Below are positions 50,178-63,369 of a DNA stretch of 64,000 bases, piece by piece (positions within the stretch are counted from its first letter, which is position 1; each line of letters opens with the position of its first letter). The DNA comes from Serratia symbiotica (GTDB lineage Bacteria; Pseudomonadota; Gammaproteobacteria; Enterobacterales; Enterobacteriaceae). Where the stretch lies: contig LR025083.1 of NCBI GenBank assembly GCA_900380265.1, positions 1,922,001-1,986,000 on the forward strand, written 5' to 3'. The translations under genes and the position numbers were made by a program. Below the pieces are notes generated by a model. That model did no database searches and was not told the DNA's origin. It was given only the letters and a program-made list of their open reading frames with translations.

Positions 50178-53100
50178 CGTTAAACTTAATCACACAAGAC
50201 TGAATTTAAGCGAAATCTAGTATAGTTCTGTCCAAACTCGGTCTTCATAAAGAAACAATCTGGCATATCTCAAGGTTACTCCTAATATAATTGAGCACAT
50301 CGCTATATTTTGATTAAAAATAACGGCGTCACAAAAGGCCTAACAATGCCGGCTTAATTAATCAAGCAAGAACATTTTTCCTGATGCATGACTGAGAATA
50401 AAGCTTAATGTCTGTAGAAGGCTGGATGCATATCCAATAGGAATATTGATTTATGTCAGTCCTGTAATAGAACAAACGCCTTTTAATATCATATTACCTA
50501 TCTGCTGGCTAGGGCTGCATGTTTAAATACCACCATTATAAGAATGGTTACTGAACATTATAATTGCCGTAACTCGCCTGCAGACGGGCAAAAAAGAGAT
50601 GTCATCAAAATCCGGCCAAAGTTCAAGATTATGAGAAAATTTTAGGCTTTACTTCACTCTCAATTTTAGTAGTCTAACTGAAATTCAGGAACTCATCACC
50701 GATGTATATATTGCACTACCACCAACAATCTGCCGACTCAAGAACTGACAAGACGTATCCGTAATTAAGAAATTCTTGTATACGCATGCTTTTTAACTAC
50801 TCTCTACCAATTCTATTGTCAGAACTTTACCTGAACCTATTCAGCGTACTGCTGATGTAGCCAATACTATAAAACATATATCTGGCATGGAAGTAGTATT
50901 TATAGTCTGCAATTGATCTCCAATCAGAAGCAGATACTTGCTCACAGCAAGAATTTGCAATGCTAGAAAGCCGCGTGTGAAGGCTACAAACCATTAAGTT
51001 TATACCCGGGCAGGTGATTTTACGTTTTTATTATACTGTAAGGGAGCTCGAGTAGCGATGCGCTGTTCAGATTGTAAGCCTGAGTAAGGAAATTTAAAGG
51101 GAATAACCTATTATAATCTCACCATACCCTTTCTTTAAGACGCGACGCTATGCGCTAATGAAATACAGAAAACCGAACCTGCATGCGGTCACGTAAAGAG
51201 TTATAACGTATATCCTTACTGCCATCCTTAGGCGGAGATTGGTCACTGATAAGTATTAATAGATATGAATATGGTAATAGTCACGATATGAAAATACTAT
51301 TTATGCATCTGGCTACTGATCAGCCATTCAGATCAGAGATCGCCTTGGGTACCGATAGCTGTACGGCTATAATAATTAAAAATAGAATCCTACCAACCAT
51401 ATCAGAGCGGAACAGATGCACTAGCGAGTGGCGGCATCATACCAGTATTCCAGCACAACATGCTGTTGATGAACACCCTGATACCGGTCTAAATAAAAAG
51501 TTATTCGGCACCACTAATACAGGTAATTTCTCTCTGCTCGTCATTAACTACCCGAATAGTATGCTAACTAGCAAGAGGCTCGTAGAGTGATCAAGAGGAT
51601 TCACCAGAAAAACTTAAACGTATGGCTTTAAATTTCAGCTTATAAGTGGCTGTATCTGTTGGGGGGTATACAAAGCAAGCTCTGAAACCGCATGAATTCG
51701 GAGATCAATACAATTGAAATAGCTAAGCAACTGAATGAGTTTAATAGAAACCATTATGTAAAACAGTACAAAAAGATACGTTTATTAACGACATTTAGAG
51801 TCAGGCAATGCAACACAAGAACCTCGCTAATAGCACTACTTTGCTGTACGAACAAATACTTAGCACTGGTCTTTACTATCGTACTGCTAGTACCTAAGTG
51901 AACTGAATAACACCAGATTGATATTACTTATTAGACCTAGTATACACGCAATATTTCGGCTCAATCAATAGGTGACGACTATCACAAGGATATGCAAGTT
52001 TTTAAAAAAATATTTTTTAAACAGCGCGCTTTCCTACACTACAGATACAGGAAGTTTTTATGTTTCAATATCTATAAACAACACAGCGTTATTGTGCTCC
52101 GAATAAACGTCTAGTAAATTTATAACACTGTTATAGACCGGTCATAAAATGCACTATACTTCAAGTCTCTGTTAAGTAGTCGCCCTAGAAGGATCATAAC
52201 GGCCATCTTCAGAGACGTGCAGAGTCAACAGCGCACCTGAACTCAAATTCAGGCGCGCTATTAACCAAAAACCTAAGATTAGTCTCAGATCGTTAGCCTC
52301 AGATTCAATACTAAATAATTGGAAAAGATTTACCTATTTAAAGTGGCAATCCGAGACAATTTTAAAAGGTAGCAATCCACCATTAAGGCTATTACACTGC
52401 ATATTATAGAAAGCACTTCAGTTACTGGAAAGTTGACCAGAGACAAAACAGTCTCTAAAAATCACACCGATCAGCAACGTGATCTTTTAATACCTGATCA
52501 GGACTACAACGACAATTTTCCCAACATCGAAGCAGTTTCTCTTTGACTGAATTCGCCGTAAAAAAACGCGCCAAACGCCGTCAGTGAAAGAAAGGCCGAG
52601 TGAGCATTCATGCGTGTTGCCCATGTTGCGCTGCAGTTTATTACTGCAAGAAATTTAAGTGACGATATCAACGTTATATGTATGGACTGACTAGTATCAT
52701 TGATATACTTGAGACATCACTTCACCGTAGTCTCTCTCCTAAGAGACACGGTGACATTTAGTTTGGGCTGCCCCGAGCACACCACAAAGTGCTGCTGCGG
52801 ATACTTAGCGCCTGCTAAGTATTCAAAAAGACTGGCACCGTGTATGGTCTGCACAATTAATATACTAGTACTCTGCATATACCGTTTGGGTGCGCAATTA
52901 ATTAATAAGCCTGGCCCGTTTCCTACCCCTTTACTAAAAGGGCTCCAAGGTATACTTGTTAGGTCAGGTGTGCCCTTGGTGCTTACAAGCATGTCAGCGT
53001 CTTTTAGTTATGAATCTGAAAGCGCTTGGGTGAGGAATTGCGTAACTATCAACGCGTTAGAATTACACTAACCCTAAAATTATAAAAAGAATAGATGACA

Positions 53101-56100
53101 ACTGTAACCCATTCTAACATAATATCCACTCGGATACTAGGTAGTATTATGACAGTAGCAAGCCTCTTGCCTATGATTGTCTAAAAATTTAAAAGATACT
53201 GCCGTTGCCTTTCTGGCTAATGACAGGCGGATCGGGTGCTAACATCAGTGATCGAAATGTTAGACTCCAGCTAATTAAGTCCTACGCAGAGATGTTCTCC
53301 AACGTAGAGTGGCTAATGGATAAAACGGTACTGTCCGCTGCACGGTTTCCTAACATAGCCAAAATTCACGTTCACCGCTTTCAAATTAGGAACAGCTAAC
53401 AAAGAAACTAACTGTTGTCTATTACATTAGACCATTTAGTTATCGTTGTGCACGCTAGATGTGAAGTAACAGCAATATCATGCGAGCCTCATATCTTCTG
53501 TAGCTCTTTTATACTTCAGGCTATAGAGTTATGTAGAATTTAATGAATAGCCATTGAAATTCTCATTATTATTAATATGGCGCTAGTCTAAGGATACAAA
53601 TCCTACCTTTATACCCATCATTCTTAACAAGCTCATAACCCAGGATTTATTTATTAAATCCTTTTTCACACCACTGAAAGAAACAACTTCAAAAGAAATA
53701 ATCGGTGTTTCTAGGCAGAACTATCTTCATATCCACTCACGTATATGATTAGGTATTGACTAATAGTAGTAAGCTACTTTACCACTATCTAGGCACCGAC
53801 AAATTCTGAATAAATGCAAAAAAATTATAATACGATGGGATTTCACATCAAGGCGATTGGCAAACCCGTACCACCTAACGAGCCAGCAATTGAACGGATA
53901 TTTGTTCTTAATAAGGCGCCAGATTGAATTAAATGAGTATCATTTGTCGATATTGCTGCCTTTATCGATCTGTAATTCGACAGCTATCCCGTCAGTATTA
54001 GCGATAAAAGAGAATACCTTTATATTATATCTTATATCGATCGCTGCAAAATGTAATCTCCGATGCAGAAAAAGTGAATTTTAATGAGTATCTGCGAGCT
54101 CGGAGTTTTGATTAATGCCGCTTTACCTGATCAGAGAGAAAGAGAACGACTAGGATGCATGTCATGATAAACAGCATGAAAGACAAATAAAGAAGGCAAC
54201 GGTCTTCTTGTGGTAATATATAATAACCCGGTTAGGGAAAATGAGTGGCTCTGCTGGGTGTAGCGCAGCGAAATTTAAATCTATCAATATAAGTAAATAT
54301 TATTCAATAAAGTAACGGGCACAACCACGAGCCATTCGCTATAGATGCCCAGACTTAGAATAAACGAGCTATTATCATCTAATCCGCTATTGCTCGCGGT
54401 AATGAACGGGAAGGAGTGAACTTGAGATGGATCAGGCCCTAGAGATATTGCAACCCATTTTTGGCACCGAATTGAACTCAAAGATAGCGCCTCTCCAAGA
54501 ACTTTATATACTTCACGCAGTGAGTAAAGCAGGTTCTGCAGCGCCGTCGCTAACTAGTCTATTTGGTTTGTAAGGTGAGCCTCTAGATGCCGAATTTGCA
54601 GACTCCGTGTGGCATACGCTTTATCCTGAAACTAGCACGGTGGCATACCAACAGCTCACTGGAATATGCTACCCAGCACATCTCTCTCTATAACTAAGAG
54701 CATGATTCAAAGCAGTGTTACAACAAGCATTGACCTTTATCTTTAATAAAAGTTATCCGCGTTCTAGTAGAAGACGATCTAAGCGGTGATAAATCATTAT
54801 TGATCCGGCGGATAATGTGGATAGTATCGTTAACTATGAGCACCACGTAAAGAATGGGTCCTTACTATTCGCAAGATACTCATTCAGAGTCGACCACAAT
54901 CTACACAGTTACTATAGCTGATAGTACGGAGCAATGGACATACCAGTCACCAATACTTCAAACCTAATTCACATGATGGACGTACTTGACGTTTAACGGT
55001 AGGCTTTCCTCGAATTGCCTAGCGAGAGATGGTAAAGACTCCAATTATCTACTAAACGCCTAACAATCGTCGGTACACAAGTAATGGCATCCTTCAGCGC
55101 CATGCACCTGCATAACGGATCCGCAGCAGTGGCATGTGATGGCATTGGTATTACCGACTGAAATGGCAGGCGGACAACAGAAAACAGCCTAGAATCACCA
55201 CTTACCACAACCCAGATTACCTATACTGCGCATAACTAAAAGGTACTGCTGAACAACGAACTAACGGCGGTTTACAGCGCAATGATCACTGGCAGAGTTG
55301 AACCTAGCACGAAAGCTTAATACGCTAGCACCTACTACACTGGACGTCCTGTTTAGGATCACAAGATAGTTCGCACTAAGCAAGGAAGTCCGCTAGTAAA
55401 TAATAGCCTCATACGCTCACTCAGATACGTGTTAGCAGCACGATATACTCGCTATACCCAATATTCACCGCGTTATAAACAAACAGACCGTCACTTCAGT
55501 GGCGACTGGCTGGCAAGAGAAAGGTACTGGAAGAGGGTTCGGCTACTTGAAAGCTGATAGCAATCCTTGCCCAGACACTTTCTTTCTAGCTGACGATCGC
55601 ATTAAAGGCATCAACTGTAGGCTACTGAACAGGAAGATGCTCTGAGAGGACTATTCAGCTTTGACAATCCTCAACTATAAGGTCGTACACATCTCAATTC
55701 CCTCAACACTGCTTTAGTGGATGTCGGTCCACCGGGGCCCAGCTTTCGCCGCTATATGCATTACCACAGCAACCCCAAACAACCAGTTTTATAAAGCTTG
55801 AGGGTAACTTAACGACATAACTCGCCAGAAAACCCAAAACCTCTGGGAATACCCGCACTCTTATCAGCCTCTGCCTTCCCATACCGGGCACAGGGTTTCC
55901 CTATCAGAGGAACGACCGTCGCTTATGTTTGTAATACCTAAACAAAGCTGAAATCTAAGGTAGAACCAGGAAACCCTACAGACTTGGAGGAATCCAAGCG
56001 TCTATACAATGCTATTACTAACTTCTATGTAGGCCCTTGAACACATACATTCAGTCTGCAGTCTAACGGACTCTGCCTTTGTAAAACCCCTAAAAGAAGC

Positions 56101-57387
56101 CGAAACTTTCGCCAGGTAGTTCTCTCGCGAATAGCCGGCAGTCGTGAGATGAGCAGCAAAGTGCAAGACTGAGCGCACTTATCAATATTGTGCCTCAAGT
56201 GGACAACACCGCTTCAGCCATTGCGGCGATCTGGTATTCCCTCTAACATAGCACTAAGTAAGCTAATTGAAAGAAAATTCCAAGCCTGAGCCATTGACAC
56301 GAACCCCGGCTAACTCTGCCTAGCAGTTTATAAAAACTGAGCATAGCGCGTGGGATAGAAATCCCTAACCATACAGTGAACGAGTGTTTTACGGATGGTC
56401 GAGAACCTAGCAGTAAGCTTCCCAAATTTGCAACAATTTTAGGTTTAGGGACGATTGAAGTGGTCATGTATATCTCTCAGGTCTTCATATTTTGACATGC
56501 AATTGCAACACCTATTAACTCCAATCCGATATTGAGCACCAACCTTCATGGCAATGCCGTTAGCGTTGATTTCATCAAAAGATGCATATAGCCCGTATCG
56601 GCGCACATACCCTATTAAGACTCGCACGCAAGTCTTTCTGCATAGGGTTTAGAATAGATCTACTGCCAAAAGCAGACCGAAAATCATGAAGGCGGAAAAG
56701 ACTCTCTATTCTATGATCTCACGGGCATCCTTAAGCAATAGCATTGCTTGAGGAGACGGCTCGAATGGCAGAGACTCATAACCCTAATGCAGTATTAAAC
56801 TACACAACAATTGATTGACAGAACTATCTTCAGTCGAGCCTGCTAATAACTGTAAAAATATCACGCTAAACTAGCATAGTCTGGATACTTATATCCTTAT
56901 TCTTGCGGATACTGAAAGGTATTAAGGCTATTTGACACGAGCGCTTAGGCTGTCTGCAGGATAGACACGCATCTTCTGCTATTTAATCAAATTGACACAG
57001 AAAGCTGCAAACTACTACCAAAAAGTAGTATTTAAATCACTACATAAAGGGATATAAGAGAAAATATCTTGAGAATTTTCATGAATAACTATTCATTTCT
57101 TAGTTTTTTGAGTGACAACAAGACAATGATGTGTAGCCGAAACTAGTTAAAAGAGTGGTGCGAAATTTAATATAGGAGATCGATAAAGATCGGTATATCT
57201 GGACTTCTACTTGGAAAGAAAGATTGGAGTATAAAGTAAAAACCAATAAGTGAGTTCATTTTTTACCTTTCATGATACGGTATTGTCACTGTTGGAAAGT
57301 TTAGTTTTGGCTAATGCAGTAGTGGGGTGTTAGCAACAGTTACACGGTATTGATCCGTTAGTGCTACTGTGACTTGTCATTTCAGCG

Positions 57388-57801
57388 GTGGACTGGTCAT
57401 GCCGATCTCGCTATTTTAATAGCGACACAGGAAACGCTTTGCCAATAAATGAAAGGCGGTTCAATTATTCTGAGATAACGCAAACCCGGCGGGAAAGCCC
57501 GGCCTTTCCCCTGACATGCATTCTTCGAAAGCTATGTCAGCAACAGTGCCGAAAGGTAGATAGCTTATACCCGCTTTACAAGAAGTCCCTAAAAGGGGTG
57601 TGGCAGGTATTAGCAACAGAAACAATAATGATTCTTATCTCTGATAATGCAGTATTCTATTTAGGCTACTTAGCGCTGACAATGGAATGCCAACTCTTTT
57701 CTTGCAGAGTAAAAGAACTAACACCAACTGTCCACGGCTATCCATTCTTAAACTCTGAGCATCGCAGGACAAGCAGATACCCGTTCGTTCTAAATGTCTA
57801 G
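57388..57801 (+). other. Longest unexplained open frame (137 codons)
   Basis: Plus-strand frame beginning MDWSCRSRYFNSDTGNAL, with a hydrophobic stretch IMILISDNAVFYLGYLAL near residues 80-97 that could span a membrane. No Shine-Dalgarno sequence precedes the ATG and I recognise no family in either this or the antisense frame. In a gene-poor window of this size an open frame of this length can arise by chance or as part of a former gene. I do not call it a gene. Confidence 0.2.
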
Positions 57802-60800
57802 CTCAAAAACCGTGACATCCCGGAGGTGAGTTTACGTCAGCTTCCCGCCACCTCTAGGCGAGGTGGACAAGAGTAATTCATACTAACTACCTCAGTACTT
57901 GATTTTGACCTGCTGATAACCTTTTAGGTCTAGGAATTGAGTATGCTAAATTACATACTCCATAATACACTAACAATGCGATTGCACCTACCCTTAATGG
58001 TTATCTTAGCATTAAGGGAATTCTATATATTTGTAAACACTCCTTTTAAGGACCTGCTAGCAGCAACAATTCAAGGTTCTTTTAAAGAGCCTTAACCCAT
58101 TGGTGCCTGAAAACTCCCACCTACTATATGCTAGTAGCATCTAGAGTCCAGCTACTAGAACAGACATCTTTTACGAAGTAGATCTAATTGATTCGGAAAC
58201 CCTTGATCTTGTATTTATTAACATAGTCCAGTCTTATATCCTATTTCATACATCGAACCTTAGTACAATCGACATCAGCATTCTTGATGACAACACAAGG
58301 TGTTCAGGGATATGATTTGCGGTATGTGGAGTGCAGTAAGATATCTCCGTAAGGTTGAACATCATTACATTGCCAGAGTACACACTGGATATGCCAGCGC
58401 CTCAAACCAATATAAGATTTTCAGCACCTTATCTATCAACACCACAAACGACCTTTGTAGGTAATCTAAACTAACTACTGAGCTTTCGCCACTATTCTTT
58501 CTCCAACAGAGCGGTAGCGCGAATGTTAGACCGAAACACCCCAACTAATCTTTAAACCGGACATACTGGCGTATTTACAGCGCAAAAATAAACCTGCCGA
58601 TTACAGATAATATAATCGGTTATTGGAGCCTAATCGACATTGAACAAACCTCAAAATAATGCCTGAGCAGGACACGATCACTAATATCTTTCTGCAACAA
58701 TCGCGGTAGCTACGCCTCATCTGCATATATTGAGCGCATAAAAAACGGCGTACACAAATTTTCCCAGGCAAAGCTATCACTTTTCAAGTAGCACATTAAG
58801 TGCCTGAACACGTCTACCCGACTCCGTTCACGACTAAGACGCATACTATACCATCCCAAACACCTGTCAAAACGCAGCTTTCATGTCTGCATTTGTAAGA
58901 AAATCCTCAGACCTCCAGAAACAGGCGCGGGCAGTTATTTCTCCTACTTTCTAATTTAGTGGCAGACACAAACCATGCTAACCTGCCGATACTGGCGTTT
59001 GAGTGATATGATATAAAATAAACTCGTACCGAGAACTAGAGCGCCTGAATCTATTGCTGCACGATTTACACAATCTAAACTAGGGAGGCATACTTTATAC
59101 CTGACCCAGCGCACCACACCTAACGCTGCTTCTTAACGGTTCACTTCAAGAACTCATCCAATTTCCAATGAATTCTTAGCTGCTTACATGGGTGCACAGA
59201 GCGAGCTGTATTAGGGCAAGAGTCTCATTATACCTGGCTCCGTCGACGAGAAAACTCACCAAGTCAGGCAGGCCAGTCACTACTTAGTAGCCAACCAGCG
59301 TAATGCCGGCGGTTTCTTCTAGAATCTTCTGCACCAGTGTTGGAAGTCCAGAAGATAACACCGCAAACAATAATTGCGAACAGATAGTCAAGGACTTTAA
59401 CGTAAGTACCTGCCAGATTCCAGCTCAAGAAACATAGCAGGGTGAAAGTCAGCATCAAACTAGGCGATCGTGACGGATATGCACTAAACGTGATGGCATA
59501 GTAGACGTTACTCTGAGAACCCCTACTAACGAAGGCTCACACCTAAAGCCATAAACATAACAAGAACAACCACCGCACTAGTGTCACAGGCACTGTCCTA
59601 ACTCTGCGCTAACAGAGTTGCATGATATTTGAACACCCTCAAAGCAAATAAAAAATAAACTGCTACTCTCGCAAGCTACAGAGGGTTCCTCTCCGACATA
59701 TCCCCCGCCTTCGGCCGGCGAGAATACAGTAAAACTTCCAGCCTATATGGGTACTCTCTGCCAGTAAATGAGTAAGAGACCAGAGTAATCTTCACGATAC
59801 TGATAGTGTGTATTTATTACACGCAACATCTATTATATGGGCGGCAAGGTCAGCGACAGGAAATATCCCTAACACAATAGAAACTGTCTCTAGTTAAGTC
59901 ATTCGTATCTAAAAACCGGTCATCGGCAAGACTAGCGCGCCGTAAAAAAGTAGCAACGTTTAATAGCGGCGATAAGTGGAAAATGCATTGCGTATTGCAC
60001 TGAAAGAAAAATGCATCCGTTAGGTGCTCTGGGAAATTCCGCTTTCTTTTGTACTCTACTAACCCTGATCACACCATAGCAATAGCGCGTGCAAACAACT
60101 CTGTTAGCCGGCATCTCCACCAGCAGCCCGCAAATACTGATGTTTTCTAGAGGCACTCGATTCAGCACCATATCACGCAAGAAATAAAAGTTATCCGGGT
60201 GCTGGCTGGGTAAACTTCTCAAGGAATGGTTTCGCTACCAACCACAGTCGCTGGCCATCGACAGCTAGACGGTGCAAAAAGCCAGCATTGTGCTTCTTCA
60301 GCACAACCATTTAATAGTCGCTACCCATGACCACTAGGAACTAACTAGCCCCACGTTACGGACAACACGGCACAATCGGTTACCTAATCTAACTAGCTAC
60401 TCTCCACCCAGCTAATCTAACCGCAAAGAGACAAATAGAGGTTATAACGATATCATCAATCAATCTTAGGAACAGTGTTCATAAGGCCCTATTAAGGGTA
60501 ATCTTAACCATAAGAGTAGCCAATCACTGTCGTAGAATTCAGCATAAAAACTAACTCAAACATTGTGCATCTCACACCCATGACGGCCTGAGAACACCTA
60601 TAAAAGGATGGGCAGCTACTATGCTCATCACCAGGGAGTATGTAAACCTAGACTTCCATTTAACCTCCTCATTTTCTCTCATTAATCCTCATTCGGTTTC
60701 TATCCGCTATTGGTGTTTATATCAGTCACATATTTGGTGATGATAACGAGGAACACGGTACCAGGATGGAAAATTCAGCCTGTCGATGACGGTGTATCCG

Positions 60801-61697
60801 AAAGGTAAGCTGCTAAGCCTAGCTATAGGCACCCCTGCGCAAGAGAAACGATAAACTACAATGAACACACTCCAGACCTACCTCCTTGTACGTTAGCATA
60901 TGAATATTCGATACAGTTTTTTCTGGATGATCAGCGTATCGCTGCGCTCAGTGTTAAAGTGACTACTCAAAGAATGAACTCCTTGCGGCTTACCATCATC
61001 GTCATATTTAATGGAGGGAACATTCTGAAGTTCATAGATCTAGCACAACGGCTTTAAACTAGGTTTTATAGCACGCACCCATACAAGAACTTGCCAACAT
61101 TACTAACACATTCTCGCCGAAGCTACGACAGGACAAGACAAACGATAAAAGCACAGTCACTATCAATGGCAGTGCTGTGAGAATCGGCATAGGAGCATGC
61201 TAACATAATCCCACCGGCACACTAGTGATTCCTCAGGTATTAAAGGGACATAGCTGACTATCGCAAGCATACAGGACAGGAGGGGTTATTGAGAGAGACA
61301 ACTCACTCCTAAAAAGAGGTGTTAACACTAATTCATTGTCTGCCTGCCGGTGCCATAATTTACTTGGCCTCAATAGAACCCGATTAGACATTTAACAAAA
61401 GCCTATTCTTATTCCCTGCACTACGGCTACGACATGGCGGATGAGGTTATAGCTTCTATTAGAGCCTTTTGTCACTCAGCAGCAATAATATAAACTGCAC
61501 AAGACACCATATATCGGTCTACATCCGATATCAAAAATAAACTCAGAAGTACGGACACCTCAATTCCCTGCGCGGGAATGTTACGGTGCGTGTTAAGCTA
61601 GACGCCCTGTTGATCAATAAATATTAAAAACAAATAGCAAAAATACTGCTGGGCTATTTTGATCACCTAGCGCTTTATAATATTGGCATTAACCCCA

Positions 61698-61722
61698 GAT
61701 ATCTGCCTGACAGGCAGATATC
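61698..61722. repeat. 25-bp perfect interrupted palindrome
   Basis: GATATCTGCCTG (61698-61709), a single A, then CAGGCAGATATC (61711-61722). Same design as the palindrome at 50143: long perfect arms around one base. Confidence 0.9.
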
Positions 61723-62454
61723 ACTGCTCGGGTGGATTACGGGCTGACTGCACCTGCCGTCTACGGCGCATCAGGAGTTAGGCCCAAACTATGCAACAAA
61801 TCTGCACAGGCAATATTCCCGTGAACAATTTGAAATGACCAACAATAACCACAGCGAATAACTTTACATTTTGCTGACTAACAGTTAGGTGCGTATCGGA
61901 GCGCATATTTATTCTAAAGTACAGAAAGGACAACGCTTATCTAAAGCGCGCGCAGTACCCAAGCAGATATGCTAAATAAAACTGGTAGTTTAAACTGCAA
62001 TCACTTTATCCATATTGGCGACATTTCTGATTATGCACTCACCATTAATGACCACGATCCGTTATGCTGTATTTCTAACTTCTTCGGCGACACCCTCTGG
62101 ATCATGAAAATTATCTTCACATTGAATGATGAATCTCGATAGAGGCTGAATGGAAGACTATCGGTTACACTATAGCCGATTAACAATCTACTGATCTGGT
62201 GGTGTCATGTTTCCAAGAAACATGTTGTAAACAAATACTCGGTATTTAAAAACTGCGCATGTACAAGTGTTTTAATTGCCTATTAATAAATCAATTGTCC
62301 AACCTACCGATACTGGAGATAGCTGCTTATATAATATCAACTTAACAACAGGTAAAGAATCATAAATCAACCACTCCACACAATAAACACACTATAAGGT
62401 ATAATTATGAATATTCAGGCAAGCAAAAATCCTATTTACAGCTAAGCTACATAT

Positions 62455-62472
62455 TTCTCGATGCATCGAGAA
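62455..62472. repeat. 18-bp perfect palindrome
   Basis: TTCTCGATGCATCGAGAA is its own reverse complement with no spacer. Confidence 0.85.
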
Positions 62473-63309
62473 GCAATTAATTGGTGCGCACCATCAAGAT
62501 AGTCAAATCATACTTGCGAAGAAAAAGACCGCCAATTCCATTTTTAGGGGCCTCCTGCTACTACAAACAGGGTACAGGCCAGGTCACTATACCCTGACTC
62601 CAGAACAGCTTTTGAGACGGGCATGGCCATAAGCGAGCGCAGCAGACATGCCCAGGTGTCAATACCGCCTATATATGAGGCCTTAGCGGTAATAAAAAGG
62701 CTAGTAGTCGCGCCGATCCTACTGATCAAACCGATGATAGCGGGTTCACATAAACAGGAAGCTACCTAAGGTACTGTACATCAAGGAATGCGAACCTCCT
62801 CCTAATACAAGAATAACTACAAGCAATCAAACCTGTATATTACGGAAATAGGAGACTTATCCGTGAGTATAAGTCTCACGGTATACTTATTTTAACGCAT
62901 TTTACGGAGATGTGCATAGTAATAGATAAGGTCGGCAAGTAATAACAACTAGACAATCGATGGGAGCGATACTCTGTGCAACCTGTGTCACACCCTACAT
63001 TGGCAGACATAGTCACTTGGCGGTCATTCATTAAAAACAATCAAATTTTGATATAGGTATACCTATACCTGATACGATTGAGCCTTATCAGTATACATAT
63101 TTACTTATTAGTAGCACTAGGACACTTCAAGAATACAGTAATACTAAATATACTATATTGTTGGACTAGCATAATCGCTTTTCACATATCTTAAGAGGCA
63201 AAACTGTCAAGTATTATCATTTCCCGCCGACACTAATAAAATTATTAGTCAGAATCTATATATCCCATTTTCGGAATTGCTCGCAAACTGTATGACCTCT
63301 TAACCCTCT

Positions 63310-63369
63310 GTACTACCGAATCTGTCTGCCGGAAAGCTTGTCTAATCTGGCAGACAGATTCGGTAGTAC
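63310..63369. repeat. 21-bp perfect inverted repeat with 18-base loop
   Basis: The arm at 63310-63330, beginning GTACTACCGAATCTGTCTG, is matched exactly by its reverse complement at 63349-63369. This is the longest perfect stem noticed in the window. No T-run follows, and no flanking gene is intact within 15 kb. Confidence 0.92.
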
